Origin: Phragmites australis
Lineage: Eukaryota; Streptophyta; Magnoliopsida; Poales; Poaceae
NCBI RefSeq assembly: GCF_958298935.1
Contig: NC_084931.1
Location: 20,239,334-20,303,333 of the forward strand
Reading direction: 5' to 3'
Length of the DNA stretch: 64,000 nt
The notes under the pieces: model-generated
The model's database searches: none
Seen by the model: the letters and a program-made list of their open reading frames with translations, nothing else
Told to the model about the DNA's origin: nothing
Position numbers and translations under genes: made by a program
Shown here: positions 20,820-31,465 of the stretch, in pieces
How positions within the stretch are numbered: the stretch's first letter is position 1
Layout of the letters: every line of letters starts with the position of its first letter

Positions 20820-22276
20820 TGAGAAACCAAGTTGAAATGTGCATTGGTTTTCTTGTGATGAGTGATTGACATTGCCATTTATTTGGTTTGATGATCTTCG
20901 GTTTTTGCATGAGCTTTGATGTGATTTGAATTGATTTGAGAATATGGATTTTGGACTAATTGGAATTGGAGTTGGAGATATGTGTTTGCTTGTCTCATGG
21001 TGTGCAGGTGATGGATGCAACTTGGTGGTCGACGGCGGGATGATCGGGGCCAAGCGGAGTGCTTGGTGCCAGACGATCAAGGAGGCCGGACGGAGTCAAG
21101 GGTGATCCTAGCTGAACACGTGGAGGTCAAGCAAAGCATTGAAGGTGGATGGAGACGGCGTGTTGACAAAGTCAAGCGAAGGGGATATCGATGCAAGTGA
21201 CAAGGCGGCCCGAGGGATCGGGAGCGGGAGAGACTTGCCGGCGGTCAGGATCGCATGACGGAGTACACGCGTCGACATCGAAGCGCTTGCTTAAGGTGTA
21301 AGCAAGGCGGTGAGTCACGCTTTGAGAAGCGTGCAGGCGGTTTTGCGGTTTGGCCTCAAAATCGTGGGAGGACTGGAGGAGTATGTGGCACCATCGCAAA
21401 GCTTGCGTCGAGACAAAGCTAAGTCGTGAAGGTGCCGCGACCGTCCGATGAATGGAGAAGAAAATAGATCAAAATGCCCTCGGTGGTTGGTAGGAGTGCA
21501 CTACAAGAGAGGGGTATTTTAGGAAAAGCTAGGAAACTTAAGGACCAAGTTTCATAGGCCTATAAATAGAGGGGTAGGGCTAGAGAAAGCTTTGAACCAA
21601 CCACTTGAGCCCCCTTGTGCCACTCATTTGAGAGCCTTAGAGCTAGGGTTTTAGAGGAGAGAATGATGAGTGCTTAGCCTATGTAATAGGTGAGAGTTTT
21701 GAGAGATAAATCTTTGTAATCCGCCTAAAATAGGGCTGACCTCTTTGAATAATTAAGTTTATGTTGTTGCATATGCTTGAATTCTCCTTCTTCTAGTTTC
21801 TCTCTATTGGTTCCCTTGCAAGTTTGCAAGTTTTTCGATTTTCGGTTTTGATTTTCGTTTTGGTTTTTCAGCTGAAATTTCAGCACCTTGTGAGATCATT
21901 CTTCTTGTTGCTAAAGGTATAAAAACTCACATACGAGTGTATGCTCATGGGTCTTGAGTCCCCTTGCCACTAGACTATCATCTTGGAGGATAACCTTATC
22001 CGGTGTCCATCTTATCTAGTTTCTTTGGAAGTTGCGAGTTTTTGTACACAAAGACACATGGAATGGTCCTGAATGGAACATATGGTTCATATTCCATCTG
22101 TGGAGTCATGTTGACATGGAAGTAGTCTTCTTGCTTTGTCTCTTTAATTCTTTTGCTTCCGCTTGAGCGTTTTGAGGTGCGTTGGGTGAGAAATAGGAAA
22201 AGGCCATCTATTTCGAAAGAAATTTGTTGAGGCGCCTATTCACCCCCCCCCCCTAGTCGCCATTCTCGTTCCTACA
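20820..22276 (+). mobile_element. Solo LTR E of a Copia-like element
   Basis: It ends with the C-rich terminus of SIRE-like LTRs (GCCTATTCACCCCCC, then GTTCCTACA at 22276). It has TATAAATAG at about 21560 followed by leader-like sequence. GGATG follows the right end (22277-22281). GGATG also occurs twice near the left end (20808-20812 and 20815-20819), so the LTR starts at 20813 or 20820. No internal element sequence is present. Unlike C, D, F and G it lacks AACGGCTA next to its TATA box. ORFs inside it look accidental. Confidence 0.75.
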
Positions 22277-22299
22277 GGATGCATACTACTTGGGCAACA

Positions 22300-25200
22300 T
22301 CGCCATCATTCTTTGCCTCATAGAGAGAGACCTAGCATAAAAGGATGGTTGGCTAGTTCGTACACTCTGAGATACATTTGACGTCACTCATGCAAGAGGG
22401 CCATAAGGTCGTCGGTGGTTACATATTGGAGCGGAGAGGTTAATGCAAAACTGAAGGGTCTTGCATACAATTTAGACACGACTTGGATTAGGTTGTTCTC
22501 CTTGAAGGGATGATCATTCCCTCCATGCACAACCTGTAATGAGGCATTTAATGCTATATCGATCGTTGTAGGTGTTCACGAAAAGCATGTACTAGAAGAT
22601 CCCGCTATGGATTTATTGTTCCTTGACTACAACGTTCTGGCTCTGCACTAAAGCACGAATCCCTTATTATTTAAGAAATATTAAATATCATAATTAATAT
22701 GTAACAGTGCTTAATAAATAAGAACAAATAAAGTTATATGCCATAATTATTTAACAAACCTTAAATAAATTAAAAATAATTACATTAACAATACAATGAA
22801 TAAGACATAATAGAGATGACTACGAAAATAAAGTGAATAATATATGTGTCATGAATAAGTACAAGTGCACTGCCTACTCAACAACGATGACGCCGCACGC
22901 AATCCCCAAGAGTGTAAACGTCCGACGGGTGTGTGGCCCTCATCCCAGTGGCATGCGTTGGCCCCTGCCACGTGTGCCCTTGCTCGTCATCGTCCTGCCC
23001 TATTGGACCCCCACTGAACGTGTATCCAGACCTACTAACTCGGCTCTGCATGTACCATGATGAAGGATCCTCATACGAAAGTGTGGATGCCTCTAGTACA
23101 TGCTCCGATGGAGTCCGATGTGTCAAAGTCTCACCATGCTGGTACCACTGCAAACCCCCAGGTGCATCGGGATATTGGGGGTACTAGCCGCTTAGAAGCT
23201 CAGCAAAGCTACCAGCCTGCATTGCAGTAGCGCAGTCAAAATCATGTGGGCCACTCCAGTTAGGCGTCTGCTGCTTTGAGTCAATGACATCCTCGTGATG
23301 GGTCGATACTACATGCGGAGGTGTCATCGTAGTCTGAGGAGGTTGTGTCCACTACGGGGGCTGCGAACCCAGTGTACACTGCTCAGGGATAAGGTACACA
23401 CTTAGGCCCCTCGATCGCTTTTTAGTTGCTTCCGATGTTGAAGGAACGCATATTTGGAAGCCATATACTCCTCAATGCATCGATCATGAAGTACGGTGAT
23501 ACATACTGTGACCTGTCGTTGCTGCCTATGTCCCTGCAAGCGACGAAGACATGGGAGCACGAGATATGGTGCAGTTTTGGCTTATTGCATGTGCACTTTC
23601 ACCTCATGAGGCCCAATTTGACATTGTTGCATAGTGTCCCCCACGCTATACCTTGAAGCATACCTGCAACGGCACATGACCTCAAATTCATTATTGGCCA
23701 GGTCGTAGATCCTAGTCCAATGAAAGTGTGCCTTATTCCTTCTTCTAGATATGATTTCCTCCACCTTATGTGCGAACTGTGTGCTGCACTCCATAGTAGC
23801 TATACCATAGTCTCAAAATTAGTCCATCATTCTATAAAATGTGAGTTCAATGATGGCACACAATGGGAGACCCCGTACACCCTGTAGTACATTGTTGAAC
23901 GCCTCCACTATGTTCGTTGTCATTATGATGTACCTAATATGGGAGACAATAATTTTAGAAGGGATATTTGTATAACAAAGGGTAGAATACGATCATTAAA
24001 ATGTTATGTGCTAACCTGGCACTAAGAGTGTCATGGATTAGGGCCCAACGCTCCATCGGCTTTCCCGGTATTTACTGGCTAAACGTAGTACGTGAACGAC
24101 TAACGATAGTTTGCCCCCCCCCCCCACTATTTGCTTCCGCGGATGGTCCTCATGTGCTTCTTGCTCTACCATCATCTTGCGAGTAGTCTCATTTGACTCT
24201 CTCCATATCTCGTTGAACTTCGCCTGCTGGTTCTAAAGACACAACCCTTTGAACCTTATAAGAGCTTTGTTGTGGTACCTTGTGTATAAGTTCGCACCCA
24301 AGTGTCGCATGCACCATCTTCTCTCCACACCAGGCTATACAATGGAGTAGTTTGTGTTGTCATGCAGCACATTTAACATATGCAAAAGGCCCTTGTTACG
24401 GTCTAAGATGATGCAAACTCGTTCCCTATTGGCCATGACATGTATCCTCACAAATGTGAGAAACCACAGCCAGCTATCATTATTCTCACTCTCAACCATT
24501 GCAAACGCGAAAGGAATGATCTGATCGTTTGCATCCGCCGCCATCGCTGTCATCAGGTTACCATGATACTTGCTGCTAAGAAATGTGGTATCCACGCATC
24601 AACCGGCTTGCAATGTCTGAAAGCTTCAATGCACTGTACAAAGGACCAGAAAAACCAAATGAGGTATCAGTTAATGGTGCTATATGACCCATCCTCCAGC
24701 TTGATCGGCTCATCCTCCATGGCCCACTGAGTCCCTGGATTCGTCATGGCAATCTTCTGCAGCAGCCTCAGAGCATAGTTGTAAGACTCTTTGAAGCTTC
24801 CAAACAACATCTTCAACGCCTTCTGCTTCGCTCGCCACACGGTGTAGTAATTGATCAGCATGGCCGTCTTATTTTGTACCTCCTCCATAATGGATTTTGG
24901 CAACAAACATATGTTTGTGCCAACAAGGATGATGAGGAGTTGGGCTATGAACCTCGCATCAATGGCGTGGCTCAAATTCCTAATAGCCTCTTCGCTGCAT
25001 GTATGTAGAGTGTGCCTACTGAGCACAAAATATTTCTTATATTTTGGCTTATGTGCTCGTACGAAGTAAGGACAATTCGGATGCTTGATACACCTGACCT
25101 CATACTCTGTAGGGTTAGACCGGCCACACTTGTGGTCCCTTCTTGTGATTACAACATAGTTGCTAATAAAGTGGATGACCTCCTCCTTGTTACAAAACTG

Positions 25201-25690
25201 TGGTCCGACCTGGATGTCGCTATTCCGGTATCCCCAATTGGATAGGATGTTATACTCAACGATGACACGATCCAGCAATCCAGCAGCCTAGCATCACGAA
25301 AGTACTGGATCGCCGATACTGGGTCATCATTGTTAGCAGCTTCTTTATCCTTATTACCACCGGCTCTATTATCCATGCATCCCCCATCTACCTCAGAATG
25401 GTCCACTCCAACTCGCTCTGCACCGGAACTACCCTCCCCGACATGCCCTCCCTCCTCTTCATGCATCACATGCTGGCCTGAACCTTCCACGCTAGTCACT
25501 GCATCACCTTGCACCAGTTGTGACACTATGTTTATGTACACCCCTATTTCAAAGTTCTCCTTCAATGTCTTGTGTGAGTACAAAGCGCATACGTTGTTCC
25601 TTTTCATCTCGAACAACGTATAGACAATGACCGAACTGTTTGGAACAAGTCGTAGCCGCACACCCTCTAAGACAACATTATAGACCATTG
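22300..25690 (-). pseudogene. MULE transposase (MuDR type), disrupted
   Basis: Read on minus, 25278-24667 holds the MuDR N-terminal region (FCNKEEVIHFISNYVV, YEVRCIKHPNCPYFVRA). At 24595-24335 is the transposase core with TFLSSKYHGNLMTAMAADA (first catalytic Asp region), IPFAFAMVESENNDSWLWFL and IILDRNKG (second Asp region). At 23794-23582 a SWIM-like zinc finger reads NNEFEVMCRCRY. An N-terminal variable part with acidic and Ser-rich stretches spans 25688-25279. Breaks between parts may be introns or mutations. The region 22300-22880 encodes further MULE-like residues (NDHPFKENN, LYEAKNDGDVAQ) that I cannot assign to a domain. The enzyme family cuts and pastes elements bearing long inverted repeats. 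Confidence 0.75.
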
Positions 25691-25861
25691 GTTAACATGT
25701 AAAAGGCTCATAACATGTGATTTCAAGCCATCTAGATAAATAGGTACCTCAACTGTACTCTCTATGTGCTGGTAGTTTTGAATTGATACGAGCCTCTTGT
25801 GCAAAACAACGGGACATTTTCCATAATAAATATGGATAGTCATAACGTATCGGCTAAACAA

Positions 25862-26520
25862 ACATACATGTAATAAAATAACTACTTAGATATATATACA
25901 ATACACAACTAATTACGCCCCTGAATAAATAATAAATATATTAACTTAAGTGATTAAGCTAATTAATAAAATTAGTTATGTTAAACTAATTATTCTAATT
26001 AATTATATAACTCTAATAACTCTGATTAAATTACGTAAATACTCTAATTATACTGGTTAATGACATGCATACAATTATACTAAGGAAATAATCTAATTAC
26101 ACTACTTAAACTAAATCAATAATATAATTACACTGACTAATTAAATTCATATAATCAAACTATTCAAATAATCTAAATACTCTAATTTATCAACTTAATA
26201 TAATTTAACAAATTAATCAATCTACTTGCTTTAATTACTATTACTAATCTAAGTATTAATTACCTACATAATCTAAGTACTCTAATTTATCAAGTTAATA
26301 TAATTTATGAAATCTAATTGATATGCTTAAACAATCTACTTACTCTTATTATTATTACTAATCTATATTAATTACCTACATAATCTAAAGTACTCTAATT
26401 TATCAAGTTAATATAATTTATGAAATCTAATTGATATGCTTAAACAATCTACTTACTCTTATTATTATTACTAATCTATATTAATTACCTACATAATCTA
26501 AGTACTTACTATAATTGATC
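25862..26520. other. AT-rich MULE-internal region with a tandem repeat
   Basis: This gene-free, very AT-rich stretch lies upstream of the transposase. A segment of about 110 bp is duplicated head to tail: TAATCTAAGTACTCTAATTT at 26271 recurs as TAATCTAAAGTACTCTAATT at 26381, followed by the same AATATAATTTATGAAATC and CTTAAACAATCTACTTACTC blocks. A third partial copy of the first block is near 26494. Confidence 0.7.
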
Positions 26521-26902
26521 TCGCATTGCTGCTCCTACTCTCCTCGCGTTGCTGCTCCTCCTCTCCTTATTATGTTGCTGCTCCTCGCCTCGCGCTGCGC
26601 TGCTACTCCTCCTTGCCTCGCGCTCCGCTGCTTACCTTTGCTGCTCCTCACCTCCTCACTCCTTATTTTATAGTACAAAATGGCGTAACGACGCACAAAA
26701 AAGAAAGCAACATGCATGCATATCGGCCATTTACGCATAAAGCAAACACCGAAGCGACGGTGACGCGACAAAAGCAGGACATGACAGCCGGTCCCGACCA
26801 TATTCGACACACGAGGTGCTGAATATCGCACCGTAGCCTATATTCGGCACCTCATGTGCCAAATACAACTGATATTCAACACATGAGATGTTGAATATGG
26901 GA

Positions 26903-27086
26903 TATAGTGCCATTTTCAGTACCTCGTGTGTCGAATATGGCCGAGCCAGCTTTTTTGGCATATGATGTATCAAAAGTCAATTTTCGGTAAATAAGTTGCC
27001 GAATACGGATGCTAAAATTGTAAATATGATAATATGTTATCTATTTCAATAAATACGGTTGCGTATATTATCTAATATTGGATTTT

Positions 27087-27090
<4 letters not shown>
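26903..27090 (-). repeat. Right terminal inverted repeat and subterminal repeats of the MULE
   Basis: The reverse complement starts GGCAAAAATCC and matches the left end. Just inside (26795-26940) the motif TTCG(A/G)CAC-C-GAGGTGCTGAAT recurs in both orientations about four times. This subterminal repeat pattern may be a set of transposase binding sites. Confidence 0.7.

Positions 27091-27148
<58 letters not shown>
27091..27148. repeat. (AT)29 microsatellite
   Basis: An uninterrupted run of 29 AT units directly abuts the right end of the MULE. It may have grown from an AT-rich target duplication. Confidence 0.97.
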
Positions 27149-27150
<2 letters not shown>

Positions 27151-27189
27151 AGTGTTTCCTAGGTGTTAATCTATGTATTTCTATGTGTT

Positions 27190-27960
27190 TTCTAGGGCTG
27201 AAAATAGGTTAAATTTTTCCCGCCCACTCGATCGTCCTAACCATTTTAGATGCTAATCGGATCTCGGATAACAGATATTAAAAAAATATCAGATACCGAA
27301 TTGGATCTTAGATAGTTGTATTGGATATCGAATTCGGATATAGGAGTCAGATATCCATATCGGATATCAAAAATAAAATTGGATATATCCGAAGACTATG
27401 CGATAACTATCCGAACCTATCTTCTGAAGCTTATAACTTCTCATACGGAACCGGATGGAGACGATACTTATATAAAATTTTCAGTTCTGGATGAGATTTA
27501 CAAGTTTGTAGTTGATTCTTTTTTCATTTAAAGTTATTAATATGTTTAAATAATTAATAGAAGCTTCAGTCAATATATTAAGTACTCATAACTTCTCTGC
27601 TTTTGCTTAAACATAACTCATTTCATGAAAGTATATTACTTATTAGCTTCATTAGATCTCTAATGTAGTTGAGTTTTACATACATATATAGAATGATAAA
27701 ACATCATAACGTATGCAATATATATGATTGTTGATTTTACTCAATACCTAAAGAAATATTTGTAACCGATATTATCTACATCTAGCTCATCATATATTCA
27801 ACCTATATTTATAACCGAAACTATTTACATTCGTATCTATATTTGATTTCATCTATGTTTGGTTCTGATCCGATTACAGGCTGGTGTTTCCTGCGCTTCA
27901 GAGACTGAAATTTTGGCCGTTAACGTCGGTTGAGGTGTGCACTCCTGTTTTCATCCTTTC
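27190..27960. mobile_element. Probable hAT-type transposon relic
   Basis: It starts CTAGGGCTGAAAATAGG, a common start of grass hAT elements, and contains many GGATAT/ATATCC-like words (27255-27420). A possible partner end, TGTTTTCATCC, lies near 27945. The inverted ends match poorly and no 8-bp target duplication is convincing. No transposase is visible. Confidence 0.35.
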
Positions 27961-28167
27961 TCTGGAGGAGATTACTGTACCTTTTCTTTTTGGGAGGAAA
28001 TTGTTGTCGTAAGTAGGATCACCCTTGCATGACAATGAGACATGTGCAGCTTAATTGTCATGAGTGTTGGTAATCAGGTTTGCGAAAAAGGTAACTTTCT
28101 TCGAAATGGTAAAAAGATAACACATGAAGAACAGTAATCCAGACTACCAACTTTATATGGATCCTTA

Positions 28168-28421
28168 GGTCATCTCCAGCAGAATCGGCATTTCTAAGAT
28201 CCAACTGCTACAGTGATTTGCAGGGTACTGCTCTAGCAGAGTCGGTATCCGGTACTGTTTACAGAGGCTGACAGCGGATCCGGAGAGAGAAAAAGTATAG
28301 TAGAAAGTAGAAAATAGGTAGATGCTGGAGATAAAAAAATAAAAGATACTGTAATAATGATAGGGGATACTATAATAATATTTTAGAGGATGAAAATTTA
28401 AAATAGCTACTAGAGATGATC
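28168..28421. mobile_element. Tourist/Harbinger-like MITE
   Basis: This 254-bp element has 15-bp terminal inverted repeats GGTCATCTCCAGCAG and, from the right end, GATCATCTCTAGTAG (12 of 15 matching). It is flanked by TTA on both sides (28165-28167 and 28422-28424), the target duplication of PIF/Harbinger elements. It has no coding capacity. Confidence 0.8.
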
Positions 28422-28424
28422 TTA

Positions 28425-29186
28425 CCAAATCGTCGCTCTATCTCTTCGTATATTAATAAGCCAAGTAATTTTCACCTCGAAGTGAACAACGTTCATGTGC
28501 AGTGAGCTGCACGGACTACTTTTGCTGGTCATACATATCCACATTGTGAGTGTACGTCAACTTCGAAAGATCAACCCACAATTGCTTGTTTCTTAATCCT
28601 AGCAACCCAGTTTCGCAAATCCCTAGGTTCTAGCCATTTAGTCCACTGTAGTCGACAGTGGGATTTAAGAAGTTAACATTCATTTTATTTTATCTTTCGG
28701 AACGAGACGATTGGCTATTGTTCAATTTCAATGCAGGTGGGGGTTAGCCCGGATGAGTGGATATGTATTGTTCAATTTTAAGCATATATAATCCCAGCCC
28801 ACGGGTTTCGATCCCAGCAAATTCATATAAAACAATGGACAGGCATAGTTCTCTGGGAATTTCTAGAACCGGATATCCTTAGCTCTAAACATTCATAGAG
28901 CTAAATATATACGTACATCAAAGCATTCGGTGAGCTATTTTATAATAGAGACTTAGCCTACAAACTCTGTATCTAGAGCTGAGAGTTGGAACTCTACCAA
29001 ATATAACCTAAATAACCAACCAAACTTTAGCGGAAACCTGACTTCCATACTCAACTAGATAAGTAAGGTGTCCCACTATTAACTTGGGCTATGCAATGTC
29101 CAGGAGACATCTATACTCAGTTTAACCTTATACTATTTTTATTCTTTTTTACTTGTCGTTTATGACATTGTATGGTCTCTAACACA
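28425..29186. other. Unassigned AT-rich intergenic DNA
   Basis: No open frame or structured repeat was recognised. Segments around 28750-28830 and 28860-29000 look like worn repeat DNA, without clear ends. Confidence 0.3.
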
Positions 29187-29188
29187 TA

Positions 29189-29443
29189 CTCATTCCGATT
29201 GTAAATATAGGTTATTTTAGACTTATACACAATTATTAAGAAAGTAGACCAAATGATTTTATTGTCTTTTATTTATTCTGTATTGAAAAAGATAACTTAT
29301 TTATTTATGAGAGTAGTAGTATTTATTAAAAAAAGATAATACAAGAACAAAAGAGAAAAAAAATGCATAGAAGTTTGAGAATAACTTATATTTAGAAAAT
29401 AATTGAGGAGACTAAAATGACCTACATTTGCAACCAGAGGGGG
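29189..29443. mobile_element. Stowaway-like MITE
   Basis: The 255-bp element is flanked by TA on both sides (29187-29188 and 29444-29445). The left end CTCATTCCGATTGTAAATAT and the reverse complement of the right end (CCCCCTCTGGTTGCAAATGT) match over more than 30 bp, continuing into AGGTYATTTTAG. The CTCCCTCCG-like end is typical of grass Stowaway/Mariner MITEs. It lies about 0.7 kb upstream of the TAXI-like gene. Confidence 0.8.
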
Positions 29444-30028
29444 TATATTTTAGCATTACTTTTTATAATATTTTCTTAGTAAAAACTACTAATAATAAAA
29501 CCATATGAAAGGAATAATTTTCATGGTAAATCCATTCATATTTTTTTCATGTGTCAAATCCAAACTATTTTATGTGTATTAGTGGTAAAAAAATTAAGGT
29601 TTGTTACATGCATTTTAAAGTAACATCGTTTTTAAAAAAAACTAGTACTATTTTAGCTAGGTTGCGCGTAGCTTACATTCATTAACATGAGATTTTGTTT
29701 TAGCTAGTTCTAGGTGAGACAGGAAGTAGGCACGGCACAAGGCAACCCGATGCTCAGCCCGACTTAAGTCCCACCACTAGTTCTAGGCACACATTCCATA
29801 TCAATTTCAATTAATTACTTTTGCAATTTATAGGACACCTTTTCGGCCCAAATTTGAGTGTCTTCCTTTTCTCATGAAAATAGTCCCCCGCCCCCTAAAA
29901 AAATAACTTACTACGCCATCGTCCTAGTAACCATTTCCAATCACATCTGTTAAAACATTTCAAAAGAAAAAAATAGTAACCATTTTCACTGCCTCTATCT
30001 GTCCATGGCTGGTCAACTCTTCTCGTAA

Positions 30029-30052
30029 ATATAATAATAATAATAATAATAA
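30029..30052. repeat. (TAA)n microsatellite
   Basis: About eight trinucleotide units lie roughly 85 bp upstream of the TAXI-like start codon. Confidence 0.9.
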
Positions 30053-30074
30053 ACAGTGATCCAACAATACGAAT

Positions 30075-30082
30075 CTTTATAA
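30075..30082 (+). promoter_or_regulatory. Possible TATA box of the TAXI-like gene
   Basis: CTTTATAACC lies about 55-60 bases before the first ATG. A start site some 30 bases downstream would give a 5' UTR of about 30 nt. It is the only TATA-like site in the right place, although a weak one. Confidence 0.4.
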
Positions 30083-30136
30083 CCATCCCTATCTCCATCC
30101 AGATCTTGACATCACTGCAGTCTAACCAAGTACAAC

Positions 30137-31465
30137 ATGTCGATGCCCAAGCTTGCCACCATGCGTCTGTACGTCCTCGCCGTCTCAGTGCTACTGTCAA
30201 TGGCAGTGCAGGAGTGCGCAGCGCAACGGAGCAGCGGTGACCACTCTCCCCTGGTCGCCCCCCTCGCCAAGGACCCCGCCACCTCCCTCTACACCATCTC
30301 CATCAAGGACGGCGGCGCGCCGCTAGTCATAGATCTCGCCGGCCCGCTCGTCTGGTCCACGTGCCCGCCGGCCCACCAGACGTTCCCCTGCGGCTCCCGC
30401 GAGTGCGCCGCCGCCAACGGGGTCAGCTCGCCGCTGGGCTGCGACAACGCCGACGACGGTACTGACGGAGGCCGGCATGATAATAGGCGGCCGTACTGCA
30501 GCTGCACCGCGCACCCCTGCAGACCGACCACCTCCGGCCGGCCGTGCGCGACGGGAGATCTCACGACCTTCGCGATGTCGGCCAACGCCACCGACGGCCG
30601 GAGCACGCTGTACCCGGTGTCGTTCACCGCCGTGGGCGCGTGCGCGCCGGACCGCCTGCTGCGGTCGCTCCCCGCGGGCGCCGCCGGCGTCGCTGGGTTC
30701 GGGCGCGCGGCGCTGTCCCTGCCGTCGCAGCTGGCCGCGCGGCGCGGGTTCGGGCGCAGGTTCGCGGTGTGCCTGCCGGGCGTGGTCGTGTTCGGGAGCA
30801 CCCCGATCTACCTCAAGTACTATCCTGTCGAGCTCACGGCCACCATCGCGTTCACGCCGCTCGCCAAGAACCCCCGGAGAGGCGGGTACTATCTACCCGT
30901 CAAGGACATCTCCGTGGTCTGGGACGGCGTAACCACCCCGGCGTCCCTCCCGCCGCGCGCACTAGAGATCGACGCCTGGACCGGCCGCGGCGGCGTCACG
31001 CTGAGCACCGTGCAGCGGTACACGACCATGCGCGCCGACGTGTACCGGCCCTTCATCCGGGCGTTCAACGCGAGCATCGGCAAGCCAGGGTACGTCAAGT
31101 CGGTGGCGGCGGTGGCGCCGTTCGAGCTGTGCTACGACACGTACTCGTTGCGGCGGCTGAAGCGGACCGGTTGGAACGTGCCGACGATCCACCTGGAGCT
31201 GGGCGCGGGCGCCTCGATGAACTGGATGGTGAACAACGGAAACTCCATGGTGCAGATGGGGGACCGCACGGTGTGCCTCGCCTTCGTCGAGATGGGGCCG
31301 GAAGCGGGGTACGGCACGCCGGCGCCGGCGGTTGTGATCGGCACGTACCAGTTGGAGGACAACCTGCTGGTGTTCGACGAGGACAAAGAGGTGCTGCACT
31401 TCAGCGGCCTTCTCTGGGGCTCCGGGGCCACCTGCAGCGGCTTCAACTTCACCTTGGCTAGCTAG
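30137..31465 (+). CDS. TAXI-type xylanase-inhibitor-like (aspartic-protease-fold) secreted protein
   Basis: This intronless 442-residue frame is GC-rich, as usual for grass members of the family. Residues 1-29 form a signal peptide; starting at the third ATG (Met9, context GCCACCATGC) would leave a cleaner one. The pepsin-like fold is recognisable from LVIDLAGPLVWSTC (65-76). The first catalytic triad reads Asp-Leu-Ala-Gly instead of Asp-Thr/Ser-Gly, and the second site reads WTGRGGVTLSTVQRY without a catalytic Asp-Thr-Gly, so peptidase activity is unlikely. Cys-rich FPCGSREC and YCSCTAHPC, AGVAGFGRAALSLPSQL, and the ending PAVVIGTYQLEDNLLVFD...GFNFT fit the xylanase inhibitor N- and C-terminal domains. 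Family proteins act in the apoplast against microbial GH11 xylanases. Whether this one inhibits xylanase or is another basic-7S-globulin-like protein cannot be decided here. It is the only complete host gene in the window. Confidence 0.92.
   Translation: MSMPKLATMRLYVLAVSVLLSMAVQECAAQRSSGDHSPLVAPLAKDPATSLYTISIKDGGAPLVIDLAGPLVWSTCPPAHQTFPCGSRECAAANGVSSPLGCDNADDGTDGGRHDNRRPYCSCTAHPCRPTTSGRPCATGDLTTFAMSANATDGRSTLYPVSFTAVGACAPDRLLRSLPAGAAGVAGFGRAALSLPSQLAARRGFGRRFAVCLPGVVVFGSTPIYLKYYPVELTATIAFTPLAKNPRRGGYYLPVKDISVVWDGVTTPASLPPRALEIDAWTGRGGVTLSTVQRYTTMRADVYRPFIRAFNASIGKPGYVKSVAAVAPFELCYDTYSLRRLKRTGWNVPTIHLELGAGASMNWMVNNGNSMVQMGDRTVCLAFVEMGPEAGYGTPAPAVVIGTYQLEDNLLVFDEDKEVLHFSGLLWGSGATCSGFNFTLAS

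Larger units (their letters stand above)
19522..27090 (-). mobile_element. Mutator-like DNA transposon (MULE) containing solo LTR E
   Basis: Long imperfect terminal inverted repeats (about 190 bp) flank minus-strand sequence encoding a MuDR-type transposase with N-terminal, DDE and SWIM parts. Without LTR E the element is about 6.1 kb. The nine bases left of the element are TATCTACAT. On the right it runs directly into an AT microsatellite, which matches 7 of 9 at a one-base offset, so any 9-bp target duplication is blurred. The coding region is split by stops, so the copy is probably immobile. Confidence 0.8.

Noticed and set aside
27190..27960. Complete hAT element with inverted ends
   Set aside because: The left end is convincing but the right end matches poorly and no 8-bp duplication is present, so only a low-confidence relic is listed.
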